A DNA stretch of 50,788 bases from Planktomarina sp. (GTDB lineage Bacteria > Pseudomonadota > Alphaproteobacteria > Rhodobacterales > Rhodobacteraceae): contig JAHDDS010000013.1 of NCBI GenBank assembly GCA_020629235.1, positions 1 through 50,788 of the forward strand, read 5' to 3'. Both the position numbers and the translations under genes were made by a program. Shown in pieces: positions 32,029 to 41,122 of this stretch (position 1 is the first letter of the stretch; each line of letters starts with the position of its first letter). Below the pieces are notes generated by a model. It did not search any database and was not told the DNA's origin. It saw nothing but the letters and a program-made list of their open reading frames with translations.

Positions 32029-34317
32029 TCAGGCCTCCCGTTTCTTGGTCAAATGGGCCAGGACTTTGTCGCGTGGGCCATCCACAGCCAAACGGCCGTT
32101 TTGCAAAATGAATGTGCGGCCCGTCAGCGCCAAGATCGGCACGCGGTGGGTCGCGATCAAGGCGGTGCGGCCTTGCAACCAGGGTTGCAGGCGGCTGATC
32201 AACGCGTTTTCCAGCGTTTGATCCAAGGCTGCTGTGGGTTCGTCCAACAACACGATGCTGGGGTCTTGCAACCAAATGCGGGCCCACCCCACGGCCTGGC
32301 GCTGCCCCATGGACAGACCTTCGCCGCCGTCGTGGATTTGCATGTCCAAGCCTTTGTGGTGGCCGCGCACATACTGTCCCAAGCCTGCAAATTCCAAGGC
32401 TTCCAGCATCCGCTGGTCGTCATGTTCCAGATTGTTGACGTTCAGATTTTCCCGCAGCGTTCCGGCAAACAGACGCACGTCTTGGCCCAGATATCCCACG
32501 GCACGGCGCACGTCGCGCGGGTCCAGCTGGCCAATGTCCACGCCGTCCAACAGGACACGGCCACTGGCAGGTTGATACAGACCTGCCATGATTTTCAGCA
32601 GGGTCGATTTCCCCGATCCGTTGGATCCCAGCACCGCTGTGGCTTCGCCCGCGTTGATTTTGACGCCTTGGATGTCCAGCACCGGTGGGCCGTCTTCGTC
32701 ATAGCGGTACGTCAGTTCGCGCATTTCATATTCACCCACCAACGCGTCACGGCGCAAATAGGTGCGATTGGCGTCCATGTCCTGGGGCGCACGTTCGATT
32801 TCGCCCAAAACATCCAAAGCGGTTTTCACATTGGACCACCGCGCCAGCGTGCCCGACAACTGGGTCAAAGGCCCCAGGGTCCGGCCCGTCAGGATGCCGA
32901 TCGCGATGATCGACCCCACGGTCATTTGGCCAGAAAACACCAAGAAGGCCCCGACGATCACCGCCGACACATAGGTGGCTTGTTGGACGCCCTGGCTCCA
33001 GAATGTCAGGGCTGATGCGATCCGGCGTTGTTCGGATGCGGTCAGCGACGCCAGGCCGTTCAGTTCCGCCCAAAGCCTGCGAATGCGGCCTTCGCCGCGC
33101 AGGGATTTCACGGTTTCCAGTTCAAAAATGGCTTCTTGCAGGATACGGCCCGATTTTACATTCGCGCCTTGGGCATCTTTGGTCAGCTGCACCATGCGGC
33201 GCTGCATCACAAATCCAGGCACGATCATCAAAACCGCACCGGCCACAAGGACCCATACAACCGGCCCACCGATGGAATAGACCAACACCAAGAACACAAT
33301 GATGAACGGGATGTCCGCCACAGCCCCCACCGATGATGCGGTGAAGAATTCCCGGACGCTGGCAAATTCACGCATGGCCGAAAACGTGCCGGATGCATTC
33401 ATCGGCCGTTGGTCGGCCCGCATGCCCAGCAAACGCTTGATCAGCACATCTTGCACACCCAATTCGATGGCGCGGCCTGCCCCATCCATCAAGCGGGCTC
33501 GGCTGATCTTCAACAGTGCTTCGAACCCCAGGGCCACGAAGGCCCCGATGGCCAGGACCCACAGGGTGGCAAAGCTTTCATGGGGGATCACACGGTCGTA
33601 AACCTGCAACGAAAACAACGCCACGGCCACAGCCAAGACGTTGGCCACCAAAGACCCCACGGCGATGTCGCCCAACAGGGCTTTGTATTTGAAAAACTCT
33701 GACCAGAACCAATGCCCGCGCTTTGCTTTGGGCATGTGGGCGTCGCGCAGTTGGTCCACCGTGGCGGTCGCCGTTATGGCGCGCCCTGAAAAATGGCTTT
33801 CGAATTCAGCCAGCGGCACTTCTGTTTCGCGGTTGGGCGCGTCGGGATCGTGGGTCACCACCACACCCGCTTCGACCCGGTGCACCATAACAAACTGGCC
33901 CGTGTCCATCACGGCCAGTGCGGGCATGGGCGCGCGCTTCAGCTTCACCTTGCGGTGGTCAGACACTTGCAGGTCGGCTTTTTCCAAAGCGGCTTGCACC
34001 GCTTCTGGGGTCACGTCGCGGGCATCCGTGACGGCGCCTGGATCTGTGGTTTGCAACGCTTCTTGCAAGTCCGCGCGCAGGGCCGTTTGCCCCAAAGCCG
34101 CGCAGTATGTTTGCACCAGCTTCACATTTTCAGACAGGATTTCACCGGCCTTGGCTGTGGGGGATGGTTTTTCCGAATCAACCGCCACCATGGGCTGCAG
34201 TTTGACGGTGGACTTGGGACGGTCCTGATCGGGTGCACCCAAATCCGGCGCGCCAGACACCACACCCAACACACTGGCGGGCTTCAGCGCCACGATCTTT
34301 TCGATTTCGTCGCTCAT
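32029..34317 (-). CDS. Type I secretion ABC transporter/ATPase (LapB-like, inactive C39-like domain)
   Basis: The protein has 762 residues. An N-terminal C39-peptidase-like domain (about 60-195) appears inactive: where active C39 peptidases have the catalytic histidine, it reads GQFVMVHRVE. This predicts a substrate-docking domain, as in HlyB and LapB. A six-span membrane domain (about 215-500) follows, then the nucleotide-binding domain: Walker A GSNGSGKST, signature LSMGQRQ (M in place of G), Walker B SIVLLDEPTAALD and H-loop ATHR. It powers export of the adjacent adhesin and perhaps the RTX proteins. It overlaps the TolC-like gene by 4 bases. Confidence 0.93.
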   Translation of the reverse strand: MSDEIEKIVALKPASVLGVVSGAPDLGAPDQDRPKSTVKLQPMVAVDSEKPSPTAKAGEILSENVKLVQTYCAALGQTALRADLQEALQTTDPGAVTDARDVTPEAVQAALEKADLQVSDHRKVKLKRAPMPALAVMDTGQFVMVHRVEAGVVVTHDPDAPNRETEVPLAEFESHFSGRAITATATVDQLRDAHMPKAKRGHWFWSEFFKYKALLGDIAVGSLVANVLAVAVALFSLQVYDRVIPHESFATLWVLAIGAFVALGFEALLKISRARLMDGAGRAIELGVQDVLIKRLLGMRADQRPMNASGTFSAMREFASVREFFTASSVGAVADIPFIIVFLVLVYSIGGPVVWVLVAGAVLMIVPGFVMQRRMVQLTKDAQGANVKSGRILQEAIFELETVKSLRGEGRIRRLWAELNGLASLTASEQRRIASALTFWSQGVQQATYVSAVIVGAFLVFSGQMTVGSIIAIGILTGRTLGPLTQLSGTLARWSNVKTALDVLGEIERAPQDMDANRTYLRRDALVGEYEMRELTYRYDEDGPPVLDIQGVKINAGEATAVLGSNGSGKSTLLKIMAGLYQPASGRVLLDGVDIGQLDPRDVRRAVGYLGQDVRLFAGTLRENLNVNNLEHDDQRMLEALEFAGLGQYVRGHHKGLDMQIHDGGEGLSMGQRQAVGWARIWLQDPSIVLLDEPTAALDQTLENALISRLQPWLQGRTALIATHRVPILALTGRTFILQNGRLAVDGPRDKVLAHLTKKREA

Positions 34318-35699
34318 ACTTCACCCCCATTTACCAAATTGCCGTACATCGTGGCCACGTCGACTTCGATGTCCATCAGCTCGTACTGCAAGCGCACGGC
34401 GTCGCGCTTTAACCGCACGGCGTTTTCATAGATGTTCACAACTTCCATGATCGGACGGCCTGAATTTTCAAACTGGTCTTTGAACAGGCGATAGGTCCGG
34501 TCCGCTTCCGCCACCAAGGCTTCGCTTTCGGCCTGTTGCCGGCGCAAGGCCATGCGGCGTTGTTCCAAACGTTGGACCACCCGGCGCGTGTCTTCTTCAG
34601 CTTGGGCAATGCCCCGGCGGGCCGCATCTTTGCTGGCGTCCACGGCTTGCAGCGCGGACCCTGTGCCCACGCCCACCAAACTGTCACCGGACACGGTCAC
34701 GCCCACATTGCTGTTGGACCCGGTGGTTCCGCCCGCCGTTACGCCCGGCAACATGCCTGCACGGCGGATATGGGCCTGGGAAATATCGCGTTTGCCTTCG
34801 GCGCGGGCCATCAACACGTTCAGGGGTGTCTGCCCGCCGATTTGGGTTTTGGCCATGGCGTTCAAACCCGAAACGCCGGACAAATCACCTTGGGCCATGG
34901 CGTTGAGTTCGGCCATGGCTGTTAATTCAGCTTCCCGCGCGCGGGCCAGATCGGCGTCCAGTTCTTGCAGCTTGGACTGCGACACGCGCAGATCCGCCAT
35001 GTTGGACACACCGCCGTCCACACGTTGTTGGATGATGTTCACAAAATGCGCCATCTGGTCACGCGATGTGGCGGCGACACGCCCTTCGTGGCGCGCGCGT
35101 TCGGCTTGGATATACAGCTTCAACGCGGTGCCGACCCGGTCGTTGGTGGCTTGGGACAGACCCACAGCCGCGGCTTCCACATCGTGGGCGGCGAAATCGC
35201 GTTCGGCCTTCAGGCGGCCGTTGTCGAAGATCACCTGTTCTACAACAAGACCGGCCACAAAATCGCCCAGGGAGGTAAGGCTGATATTGGGGCCGATCTT
35301 GGGCAGCCAATTGAACTGTTCTGCCCGGGCCCGAAGACGGGCCGCTTGCAATTCGGATTCAGCGGTGCGGGCATCAGACGACAGAACGGCACGCGCCACT
35401 TTGTCAAACGAAGACCCCGGCTGAATGTGGGTCCGGCGCGCGATCAACCCTTCGATAATCGGGGACCGCTGTCCGCCATAGACTTCGATCTTTTGCAGAC
35501 CTTTGTCTTGGGCCGGTGCTTTTGCCTTGGTGACTTCCACCTGGGCTGCTGGTGCGCCGGGTTTCGGCGAAGCATATGTTTCTGGGTTCTTTGAAAGGGC
35601 GTTGCGCATGTCGGAAACTGACGCGCACCCGGTCAAAAGAATACTGATTGCAATTGTACTGGTCAGGGACTGCAAAGCCCCTTTTCGTGATACCGCCAT
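34314..35699 (-). CDS. TolC-family outer-membrane secretion lipoprotein
   Basis: The protein has 461 residues. The signal sequence ends in a clear lipobox (ILLTGC), so it should be lipidated at Cys25, which is less common among T1SS TolC proteins. Two long alpha-helical repeats with coiled-coil character (about 110-245 and 330-455) match the outer membrane efflux protein domain. Examples are LPKIGPNISLTSLGDFVAG and DNGRLKAERDFAAHDVEAA. It forms the outer channel for the ABC/adaptor pair downstream. It lies between the adhesin gene, with a large hairpin between, and the ABC gene. Confidence 0.9.
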   Translation of the reverse strand: MAVSRKGALQSLTSTIAISILLTGCASVSDMRNALSKNPETYASPKPGAPAAQVEVTKAKAPAQDKGLQKIEVYGGQRSPIIEGLIARRTHIQPGSSFDKVARAVLSSDARTAESELQAARLRARAEQFNWLPKIGPNISLTSLGDFVAGLVVEQVIFDNGRLKAERDFAAHDVEAAAVGLSQATNDRVGTALKLYIQAERARHEGRVAATSRDQMAHFVNIIQQRVDGGVSNMADLRVSQSKLQELDADLARAREAELTAMAELNAMAQGDLSGVSGLNAMAKTQIGGQTPLNVLMARAEGKRDISQAHIRRAGMLPGVTAGGTTGSNSNVGVTVSGDSLVGVGTGSALQAVDASKDAARRGIAQAEEDTRRVVQRLEQRRMALRRQQAESEALVAEADRTYRLFKDQFENSGRPIMEVVNIYENAVRLKRDAVRLQYELMDIEVDVATMYGNLVNGGEV

Positions 35700-35726
35700 T
35701 CGCCCGCCTCAAGCGTTGTTTGTTAA

Positions 35727-35777
35727 GGCCCGCCCGGGACCCCCTCTTTTGCGGGGGGTTCTGTATCCGGGCGGGCC
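35727..35777 (-). terminator. Large two-level hairpin after the adhesin gene
   Basis: GGCCCGCCCGG (35727-35737) pairs perfectly with CCGGGCGGGCC (35767-35777). Inside it, ACCCCC and GGGGGT form a second stem. On the minus strand only a weak T-containing tail follows, so it probably attenuates rather than fully stops transcription from the adhesin gene into the secretion genes. Confidence 0.65.
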
Positions 35778-35786
35778 GTCGTCTTA

Positions 35787-38700
35787 TTAGGTGATAACGT
35801 CGACTTCTTGGTCGATCACCAGGTATGCGCCATTGGTGCCCAAAGTGTAGACATCATAGACTTGACCATCGTGCACTTCGGTCTGGTTGGTGGCCACTGC
35901 CCCCACAGCTGTTACGCTGTCACCCGTTTCGCCGCGCACCAGCAGGCTGTTGGACAGACCGGACAGGTCTTCCAACTGCTGCGGTGTGATGGTCAAGTTG
36001 CTGTCTTGTGCAAAGGACAGGTCGATCGCTTCGATGTCGAAGTTGGTGTACGCTGCTGACGTCAGATCAACTTGCGTATTGTCTTCACCGATCACCAGTG
36101 TGCTGACCTGGTTGCCCGCATCGTCTGCTGCTTGAATGATCAAGTCTGTCCCATCAGGCACATCCGAGTGGAAATTCAGCATCAGTTCGTTGCGGAACGT
36201 GTCGTGCATCTCGCTCAGGCCGACTTGGCTGGCTGACGACCCATCATCGCTGACCGAATGTACCGACCAATCCGCATCTTCATAGGGCAGAGCGACCGAA
36301 CGCCAGCCCCCGGTGCCTTCCGTGATCGCAACAAGTTGCGGTGCTTCGGGCGAAGATGTGTCGAACGTGAAGTCCGTTGTCGTGCTGGCTGTGTTGCCTG
36401 CGGCATCCGTGGCCACAATGTCGGCAGTGGTGGTGTATTCCCCGATTGGAATTTCCGCCCCGCTGAAGACAACTGACCAAGACCCGTTGGGGTTCACTGT
36501 CGCCGCCTTGGTGGTCCCTTCCAGGGTTACCATAACGGTGGAACCCGGCTCCACCACACCAGACAAGTTCACACCTGTTTGGGCATAGTAGGCGTTCAAC
36601 ACGCTTTGACCATCCATAGATGTGGATGTGATCGACAGCGCGTTCACGAAGGTGTCCACGCTCAGCATGCCTGAATCCGTTGCCACGTTGCCGTTACAGT
36701 CGGTCACGGTCACACCCACGGGCGTGTCGTATTCACCAGCTGCCAAGCTGTTGGCTGGGATGTCTGCGGTCCATGCGCCTGTTGGATCAACGGTCGCGGT
36801 GTAATCGGTCCCGCCGACGTTCACCACAACTGTGGAATCCGCTTCGGCCATGCCGCCGATGACGACAACCGACCCGACTTCCACGCCGTTCACAACACCG
36901 TCTGTGGCGACTGCGCTCAAGTCTACACTGGCCGCATCAACGATTGTGTCGATGTACAGGTCCGTGCTGGCTTGGGTGGAATTGCCCACCGCATCTGTCG
37001 CTGTGGCCACCAAAGGTGCCATGAACGTGCCGGACCCAAGGTCAGAAGAGCTGAGGAACACAGTCCAGTTCCCGCTGGCATCCGACGTGGTGTTGTGGGT
37101 TACCCCATTGAACATCACAGACACAGCAGAATTGGCTTCAGATACACCGGTTACGTTCACGCCGTTGGCCACTTCGGATGCGTTCAATGCGTCGCATTCG
37201 CCCATGGACAATGGTGTCACCGATACGTTCGGACCCGTGGTGTCCACTTGGACCTGCTGGGTCACGCTGGACACGTTGCCAGCCCCATCGGTCGCGTTCA
37301 CCACCAGTTGGGTTTGATAGCTGCCCATTGGGATGCTGCTGGACGGGAATGTGTACGTCCAGTTGCCTGCACCGTCCACAATCGCTGTGCCCGAAGCACC
37401 GCCCATGGTCACTTGAACTGTGGAACCGGCTTCAACTGTGCCCGACACCACCACGCCGTCGGCATGTTCTGTGGCGCTGATCACGTCGTCGCCTTCCACA
37501 ACCGCACTGGTCAGAGGATCAACATAGGTGTCGATTTCCACAGTGCTGGTGTCCGTGGACACGTTGCCAGTTTGCGATGTCGCAGTGGCAGTCACGTTTT
37601 CGATGTATTCACCACTTTGGATCGCAGACGCTGGAACGTTGAACGTCCAGTTGCCGTTGGCATCCACGCTGGCTTGGCCGGAATAGCTGCCGAAATCCAC
37701 AATTACAGAGGAACCAGGCAAAGTTGTGCCTGTCAAAACCACACCGTCTTGGCTTTCAACGTGGTTGACGATGTTGTCCATTTCGATCGTGGCGTTGCTG
37801 ATGTTCACAAAACCAGATGTGTCCATCTGCACGGTGTGCGTCGCGGTAGAGGAGTTCCCCAACGCGTCCGTGGCTGTCGCCAACAACGTGATCGCAGTGG
37901 ACCCCGCTGGCAATTGCGATGGTTGGAAATCAACCGTCCATGTGCCGTTGCTGGACACGGTGGCCATGTTCAAAACACCGTTCAGGTCCACGACAACTTG
38001 GTTGCCAGGCTCTGTCGTGCCGGTGAACGTCACGGGGCCTTGGGATTCCGCCAAGTTGATGATGTTGTCACCGACTTGCGTGTTGTCGAAATCAACACCG
38101 ATTACCGTGTCGACGCGAATGGTTTGGGTCGAACTTGCGATGTTGCCGTGCACGTCCGTGGAGTCTGCGGTCACAGTGACCATTTGGTCGTTGATCCCGT
38201 CCAAAGACGCGGGCGAGAAGTTCACCGTCCATGTGCCATCGGCAGCAACCACAGTCGACTGGCTGACGCCATTCAATGTGATCACAACGTTTGCGCCCGC
38301 CTCACCGTTGCCGGTCAGGTTCACGCCATCAGCCGCTTCAGCCGCCAAAACAACGCCGTCGCCTTCCACAGTGGTGTGGTTGATGCCGACTGTTGTAACG
38401 GTATCCACGTTCAATGTGGACGATGTGGTCAGCGTGTTGCCATTGGAACTGGTGGCCGTGGCCACGACAGTTGCCGTATATTCACCGGCAGGCAGGTCAG
38501 ACGCGTTATATGTCACAGTCCAGTTGCCGTTGGCGTCGGACGTTGTGGTGGCTGGAACGCCATTCACTGTGACAGTGACGTTGGTATTTGGCTCTGTCAC
38601 ACCGGAAATCGACGGGCTTGCCGCCATTTCGCTGGCATTAACAACGTTGTCGGTCCCACCAGCCACGCTGGTGATGCGAATGTCTTCAGACAGGGCCGCT

Positions 38701-39281
38701 GCAGCGCCACCGCCGCCGCCACCGCCGCCGCCAGCGGCTGCACCCAGCAGACCCAAGGCACCGACACCCAAAAGACCACCCAGCAGGGCGCCTTCGTTCA
38801 GTTCCCAAGTCGTTACTGTCTGCGTGTTCATGCCAGCCGACGCCGAAGCAGAGGTCTGGTATCCCGTGGACCCAGACGCCTCGAAGCCTGTGCTGCCCGT
38901 CACGCGGGCGGACTGCATGCTGCCGTCAAAAACCAGCCCGTCAACGCCATCGGCGTGATTGACGTGGGCGTGGTTGGTGCGACCCCAGCTTTCAGTGAAG
39001 GAAATTTCTTCGATCTGGCCACCTTCGGAGAAGTACAGCCGGGTGGATTGACCACCGTTGCCATCGAACAGACCTTCGATGACGATTTCACGGCCATCAT
39101 CCAATTCGATAATCAGATCATTGCCCTTGCGAGAGTACGCACGCACGTCATCACGGCCAATGTTCAAAGAAACGTCAGTGTTGCCGTTGGCACTGATTAC
39201 CAGTTGGCCGTCGGCTTGTTCTAGTTGTCCACGTTGCACACGGCCCAGGCCTGTGCGGACGACAAAATCGATCGCTTGCAT
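35787..39281 (-). CDS. BapA-type Ig-like repeat adhesin, probable T1SS substrate
   Basis: The protein has 1164 residues. A BapA-prefix-like N-terminal domain (about 1-100, with LVISANGNTDVSLNIG and DGREIVIEGLF) precedes a linker. A hydrophobic, glycine-rich segment follows (about 163-197, including nine consecutive Gly). Eight Ig-like repeats of about 97 residues (about 199-975) each contain GNWT/GTWTV and end in VDT. A C-terminal domain (about 976-1164) ends in the hydrophobic EVDVIT secretion-type tail. No Sec signal and no RTX repeats are seen. It heads a cluster with TolC, ABC and HlyD genes in the Bap order, so it is likely exported by them and held at the cell surface for attachment. 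Confidence 0.87.
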   Translation of the reverse strand: MQAIDFVVRTGLGRVQRGQLEQADGQLVISANGNTDVSLNIGRDDVRAYSRKGNDLIIELDDGREIVIEGLFDGNGGQSTRLYFSEGGQIEEISFTESWGRTNHAHVNHADGVDGLVFDGSMQSARVTGSTGFEASGSTGYQTSASASAGMNTQTVTTWELNEGALLGGLLGVGALGLLGAAAGGGGGGGGGAAAALSEDIRITSVAGGTDNVVNASEMAASPSISGVTEPNTNVTVTVNGVPATTTSDANGNWTVTYNASDLPAGEYTATVVATATSSNGNTLTTSSTLNVDTVTTVGINHTTVEGDGVVLAAEAADGVNLTGNGEAGANVVITLNGVSQSTVVAADGTWTVNFSPASLDGINDQMVTVTADSTDVHGNIASSTQTIRVDTVIGVDFDNTQVGDNIINLAESQGPVTFTGTTEPGNQVVVDLNGVLNMATVSSNGTWTVDFQPSQLPAGSTAITLLATATDALGNSSTATHTVQMDTSGFVNISNATIEMDNIVNHVESQDGVVLTGTTLPGSSVIVDFGSYSGQASVDANGNWTFNVPASAIQSGEYIENVTATATSQTGNVSTDTSTVEIDTYVDPLTSAVVEGDDVISATEHADGVVVSGTVEAGSTVQVTMGGASGTAIVDGAGNWTYTFPSSSIPMGSYQTQLVVNATDGAGNVSSVTQQVQVDTTGPNVSVTPLSMGECDALNASEVANGVNVTGVSEANSAVSVMFNGVTHNTTSDASGNWTVFLSSSDLGSGTFMAPLVATATDAVGNSTQASTDLYIDTIVDAASVDLSAVATDGVVNGVEVGSVVVIGGMAEADSTVVVNVGGTDYTATVDPTGAWTADIPANSLAAGEYDTPVGVTVTDCNGNVATDSGMLSVDTFVNALSITSTSMDGQSVLNAYYAQTGVNLSGVVEPGSTVMVTLEGTTKAATVNPNGSWSVVFSGAEIPIGEYTTTADIVATDAAGNTASTTTDFTFDTSSPEAPQLVAITEGTGGWRSVALPYEDADWSVHSVSDDGSSASQVGLSEMHDTFRNELMLNFHSDVPDGTDLIIQAADDAGNQVSTLVIGEDNTQVDLTSAAYTNFDIEAIDLSFAQDSNLTITPQQLEDLSGLSNSLLVRGETGDSVTAVGAVATNQTEVHDGQVYDVYTLGTNGAYLVIDQEVDVIT
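36357..38687 (-). repeat. Eight tandem Ig-like repeats in the adhesin
   Basis: Each unit is about 97 codons. Anchor motifs are a G-x-x-E/A-x-G turn, N/D-G-x-W-T in the middle, and a T/S-rich strand ending V/I-D-T. Units differ in sequence, so the array is old rather than recently amplified. Confidence 0.85.
38706..38732 (-). repeat. Poly-glycine codon tract in the adhesin
   Basis: Nine consecutive glycine codons (a GCC/GCCACC microsatellite on the plus strand) sit between a hydrophobic Leu/Gly/Ala segment and an Ala run. This is just before the first Ig-like repeat. Confidence 0.9.
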
Positions 39282-39432
39282 CGTTCTACCACTCTTACCT
39301 CACGCGTGATTTCTTTTCGAACCACTGCGTATTTATTTGCCCGGGTTCTGCGCCGGGTGATGGACAGGGTATAAACTTGAGCGGCGTCGATCCCTAATGA
39401 AATATGGCGATTTTCCTTAATAAATTGGGTTT

Positions 39433-40443
39433 TTATGGGGTCCGACTCTCAGATCGTGGCGAATATGGAACAATTTCGCGCCATGGGCGAATGGCAAACA
39501 CGCAACCGCCATTTTTCTGCCACAAATCCACCGCCAGACCGCCATGTTCCAACATCGTTTTGACAATGGCCAACCCCATTCCGGTGCCCCCTGCCCCCCG
39601 TTTTGTGGTGAAAAACGGCTCAAAGATGCGCTGTTCGTTGCCTTGGGACACGCCGCTGCCATCGTCCGCAATCACAACCCCATCCGCCGTGGCGCAGATG
39701 TCCACACGGCTGGCGCCATGTTCGGCAGAGTTGCGCACAAATTGGGTCAAAATCGCCTCTGCCGCCTCTTGCGAGATGGGCAAACTTGGGCTTCCAAAGA
39801 ACCGCAGCGGAACCACATTGGGTAACGCGATTTTGTCAAGTTTTGTTGGGGTTCCGTGCCAAACTGTGCCAACTGAAGCCCGATAAGTGCGCATGGAATC
39901 CAACAGCTGCGCCATCCGATCTGCGCTGAAGGCCAGGTCTTTGATCAAATCATCGCGCACGTTTGGGGCCAGGTCGGGATTTTCCAACAGTTCAGCAGCC
40001 CCAGCAATGGATGTCAGCGGCGATTTCAATTCATGCGTCACATGATCGATATAGGCCTGCAGCATTTGCGTGCGCCCCGTTAACGAGTGTGACATATCCA
40101 TGACCGACTGCCCCAAATGCCGCAATTCCGCCGTACCATAGTGCTGAACCGTCGGGGGGCGGGCGTCGGGATTTTGCACCACTTGCTGCGAATGGACAGC
40201 CAAAGCGCGAATGGGGCGCATCAACAAGCGCCACAGCAAAAAACCCAAAACGGCCACAACTGTAACAACCAACGCCAAAGCAATGGCGAACGACACATCC
40301 CAACCGATGGAATATCCCACCTCGCGCCGGGCCAGCATGGCAAACACCGGCAGCACCAGGACCACCCCCAACGTGCCCCCCAAGACCAAAGCAAGCGAAG
40401 GTCGCCATTTATCACGCAGATGAACCGGCCGTTCAGGCGGCAC
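39433..40443 (-). CDS. Sensor histidine kinase without a periplasmic sensor domain
   Basis: The protein has 336 residues if it starts at the GTG at 40443, which overlaps the response-regulator stop by 11 bases and has GGGG upstream; an ATG at 40497 would overlap by 65. Two membrane spans (about 15-38 and 50-73) are joined by only about 11 residues. HAMP-like helices (MRPIRALAVHSQQVV), a HisKA domain with H137 in HVTHELKSPLTSI, and a HATPase with DDGSGVSQ and a TGMGLAIV G-box follow. The H-box resembles CreC. The lack of an external domain places it with intramembrane-sensing kinases. It phosphorylates the adjacent regulator. The adhesin gene is next downstream. Confidence 0.9.
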   Translation of the reverse strand: MPPERPVHLRDKWRPSLALVLGGTLGVVLVLPVFAMLARREVGYSIGWDVSFAIALALVVTVVAVLGFLLWRLLMRPIRALAVHSQQVVQNPDARPPTVQHYGTAELRHLGQSVMDMSHSLTGRTQMLQAYIDHVTHELKSPLTSIAGAAELLENPDLAPNVRDDLIKDLAFSADRMAQLLDSMRTYRASVGTVWHGTPTKLDKIALPNVVPLRFFGSPSLPISQEAAEAILTQFVRNSAEHGASRVDICATADGVVIADDGSGVSQGNEQRIFEPFFTTKRGAGGTGMGLAIVKTMLEHGGLAVDLWQKNGGCVFAIRPWREIVPYSPRSESRTP

Positions 40444-41122
40444 CGACGCAGGCCCCCATGCGCACGCCAACCCCGTGCAGGGTTTCGATACCGTCACTGC
40501 AGCCGACAGCGCTTAACTTTTGGCGCAGGTTGCGGATGTGGCTGTCCAAAGTGCGATCCGCAATGTGAAACCCAACGCCGTAAACGCCGTCGATCAGTTG
40601 GCTTTTGGAAAAGACCTGTTCTGGCCGCTTCGACAGAATATCCAGCAAGGCCATCTCGCGCGATGTCACAGTGACCGGCTGGCCACCAAACGTTACCGAA
40701 TGGGTGGCGGGGTCGATGTGCAAATTTCCGCGTACCCGGTTACCTTCGGGTTCCGGCGGGGCCACGCGTCGCAAAATGGTTTTGACCCGCGCCACCAATT
40801 CACGCGGGGAAAACGGTTTGCCGATGTAATCGTCGGCCCCCAGTTCCAATCCCAACACGCGGTCCACTTCGTCTTGCTTGGCGGTCAGAAACACCACGGG
40901 CGTATCGTCTGATTTGCGCAACGTGCGACAGACCGTCAGCCCGTCCATTTCCGGCAGGCCGATGTCCAACACGATCAGGCTGAACCGGCCCGACTTCGCT
41001 TTGGCCAAACCTTCGGCCCCGTCGCCCGCAACTTCCGTGTCAAACCCCGCGGTCTGCAAAGCGATTTCGGTCACCCGCCGGATCTGCGGGTCATCTTCGA
41101 CAATCAATAGAGTATCTGCCAT
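40433..41122 (-). CDS. OmpR-family response regulator
   Basis: The protein has 229 residues from the ATG at 41122, chosen over the adjacent GTG for its AAGGTGG site. The receiver domain (about 1-120) has the acidic pair EDD, phosphoacceptor D53 in VLDIGLP, and K in FLTAKQDEVD. A winged-helix DNA-binding domain (about 130-225, with DRTLDSHIRNLRQKL) follows. The DEVDRVLGLELGADDYIGKPFSPRE stretch resembles CreB. Its start overlaps the stop of a 42-residue ORF (TGATG), and its end overlaps the kinase. Targets are unknown; the neighbouring adhesin operon is a candidate. Confidence 0.93.
   Translation of the reverse strand: MADTLLIVEDDPQIRRVTEIALQTAGFDTEVAGDGAEGLAKAKSGRFSLIVLDIGLPEMDGLTVCRTLRKSDDTPVVFLTAKQDEVDRVLGLELGADDYIGKPFSPRELVARVKTILRRVAPPEPEGNRVRGNLHIDPATHSVTFGGQPVTVTSREMALLDILSKRPEQVFSKSQLIDGVYGVGFHIADRTLDSHIRNLRQKLSAVGCSDGIETLHGVGVRMGACVGAA

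Noticed and set aside
36972-39224. A 750-codon open frame antisense to the adhesin
   Set aside because: It is produced by the repeated, Thr/Val/Gly-rich coding of the Ig-like array. The adhesin frame has coherent repeats and a recognisable N-terminal domain.
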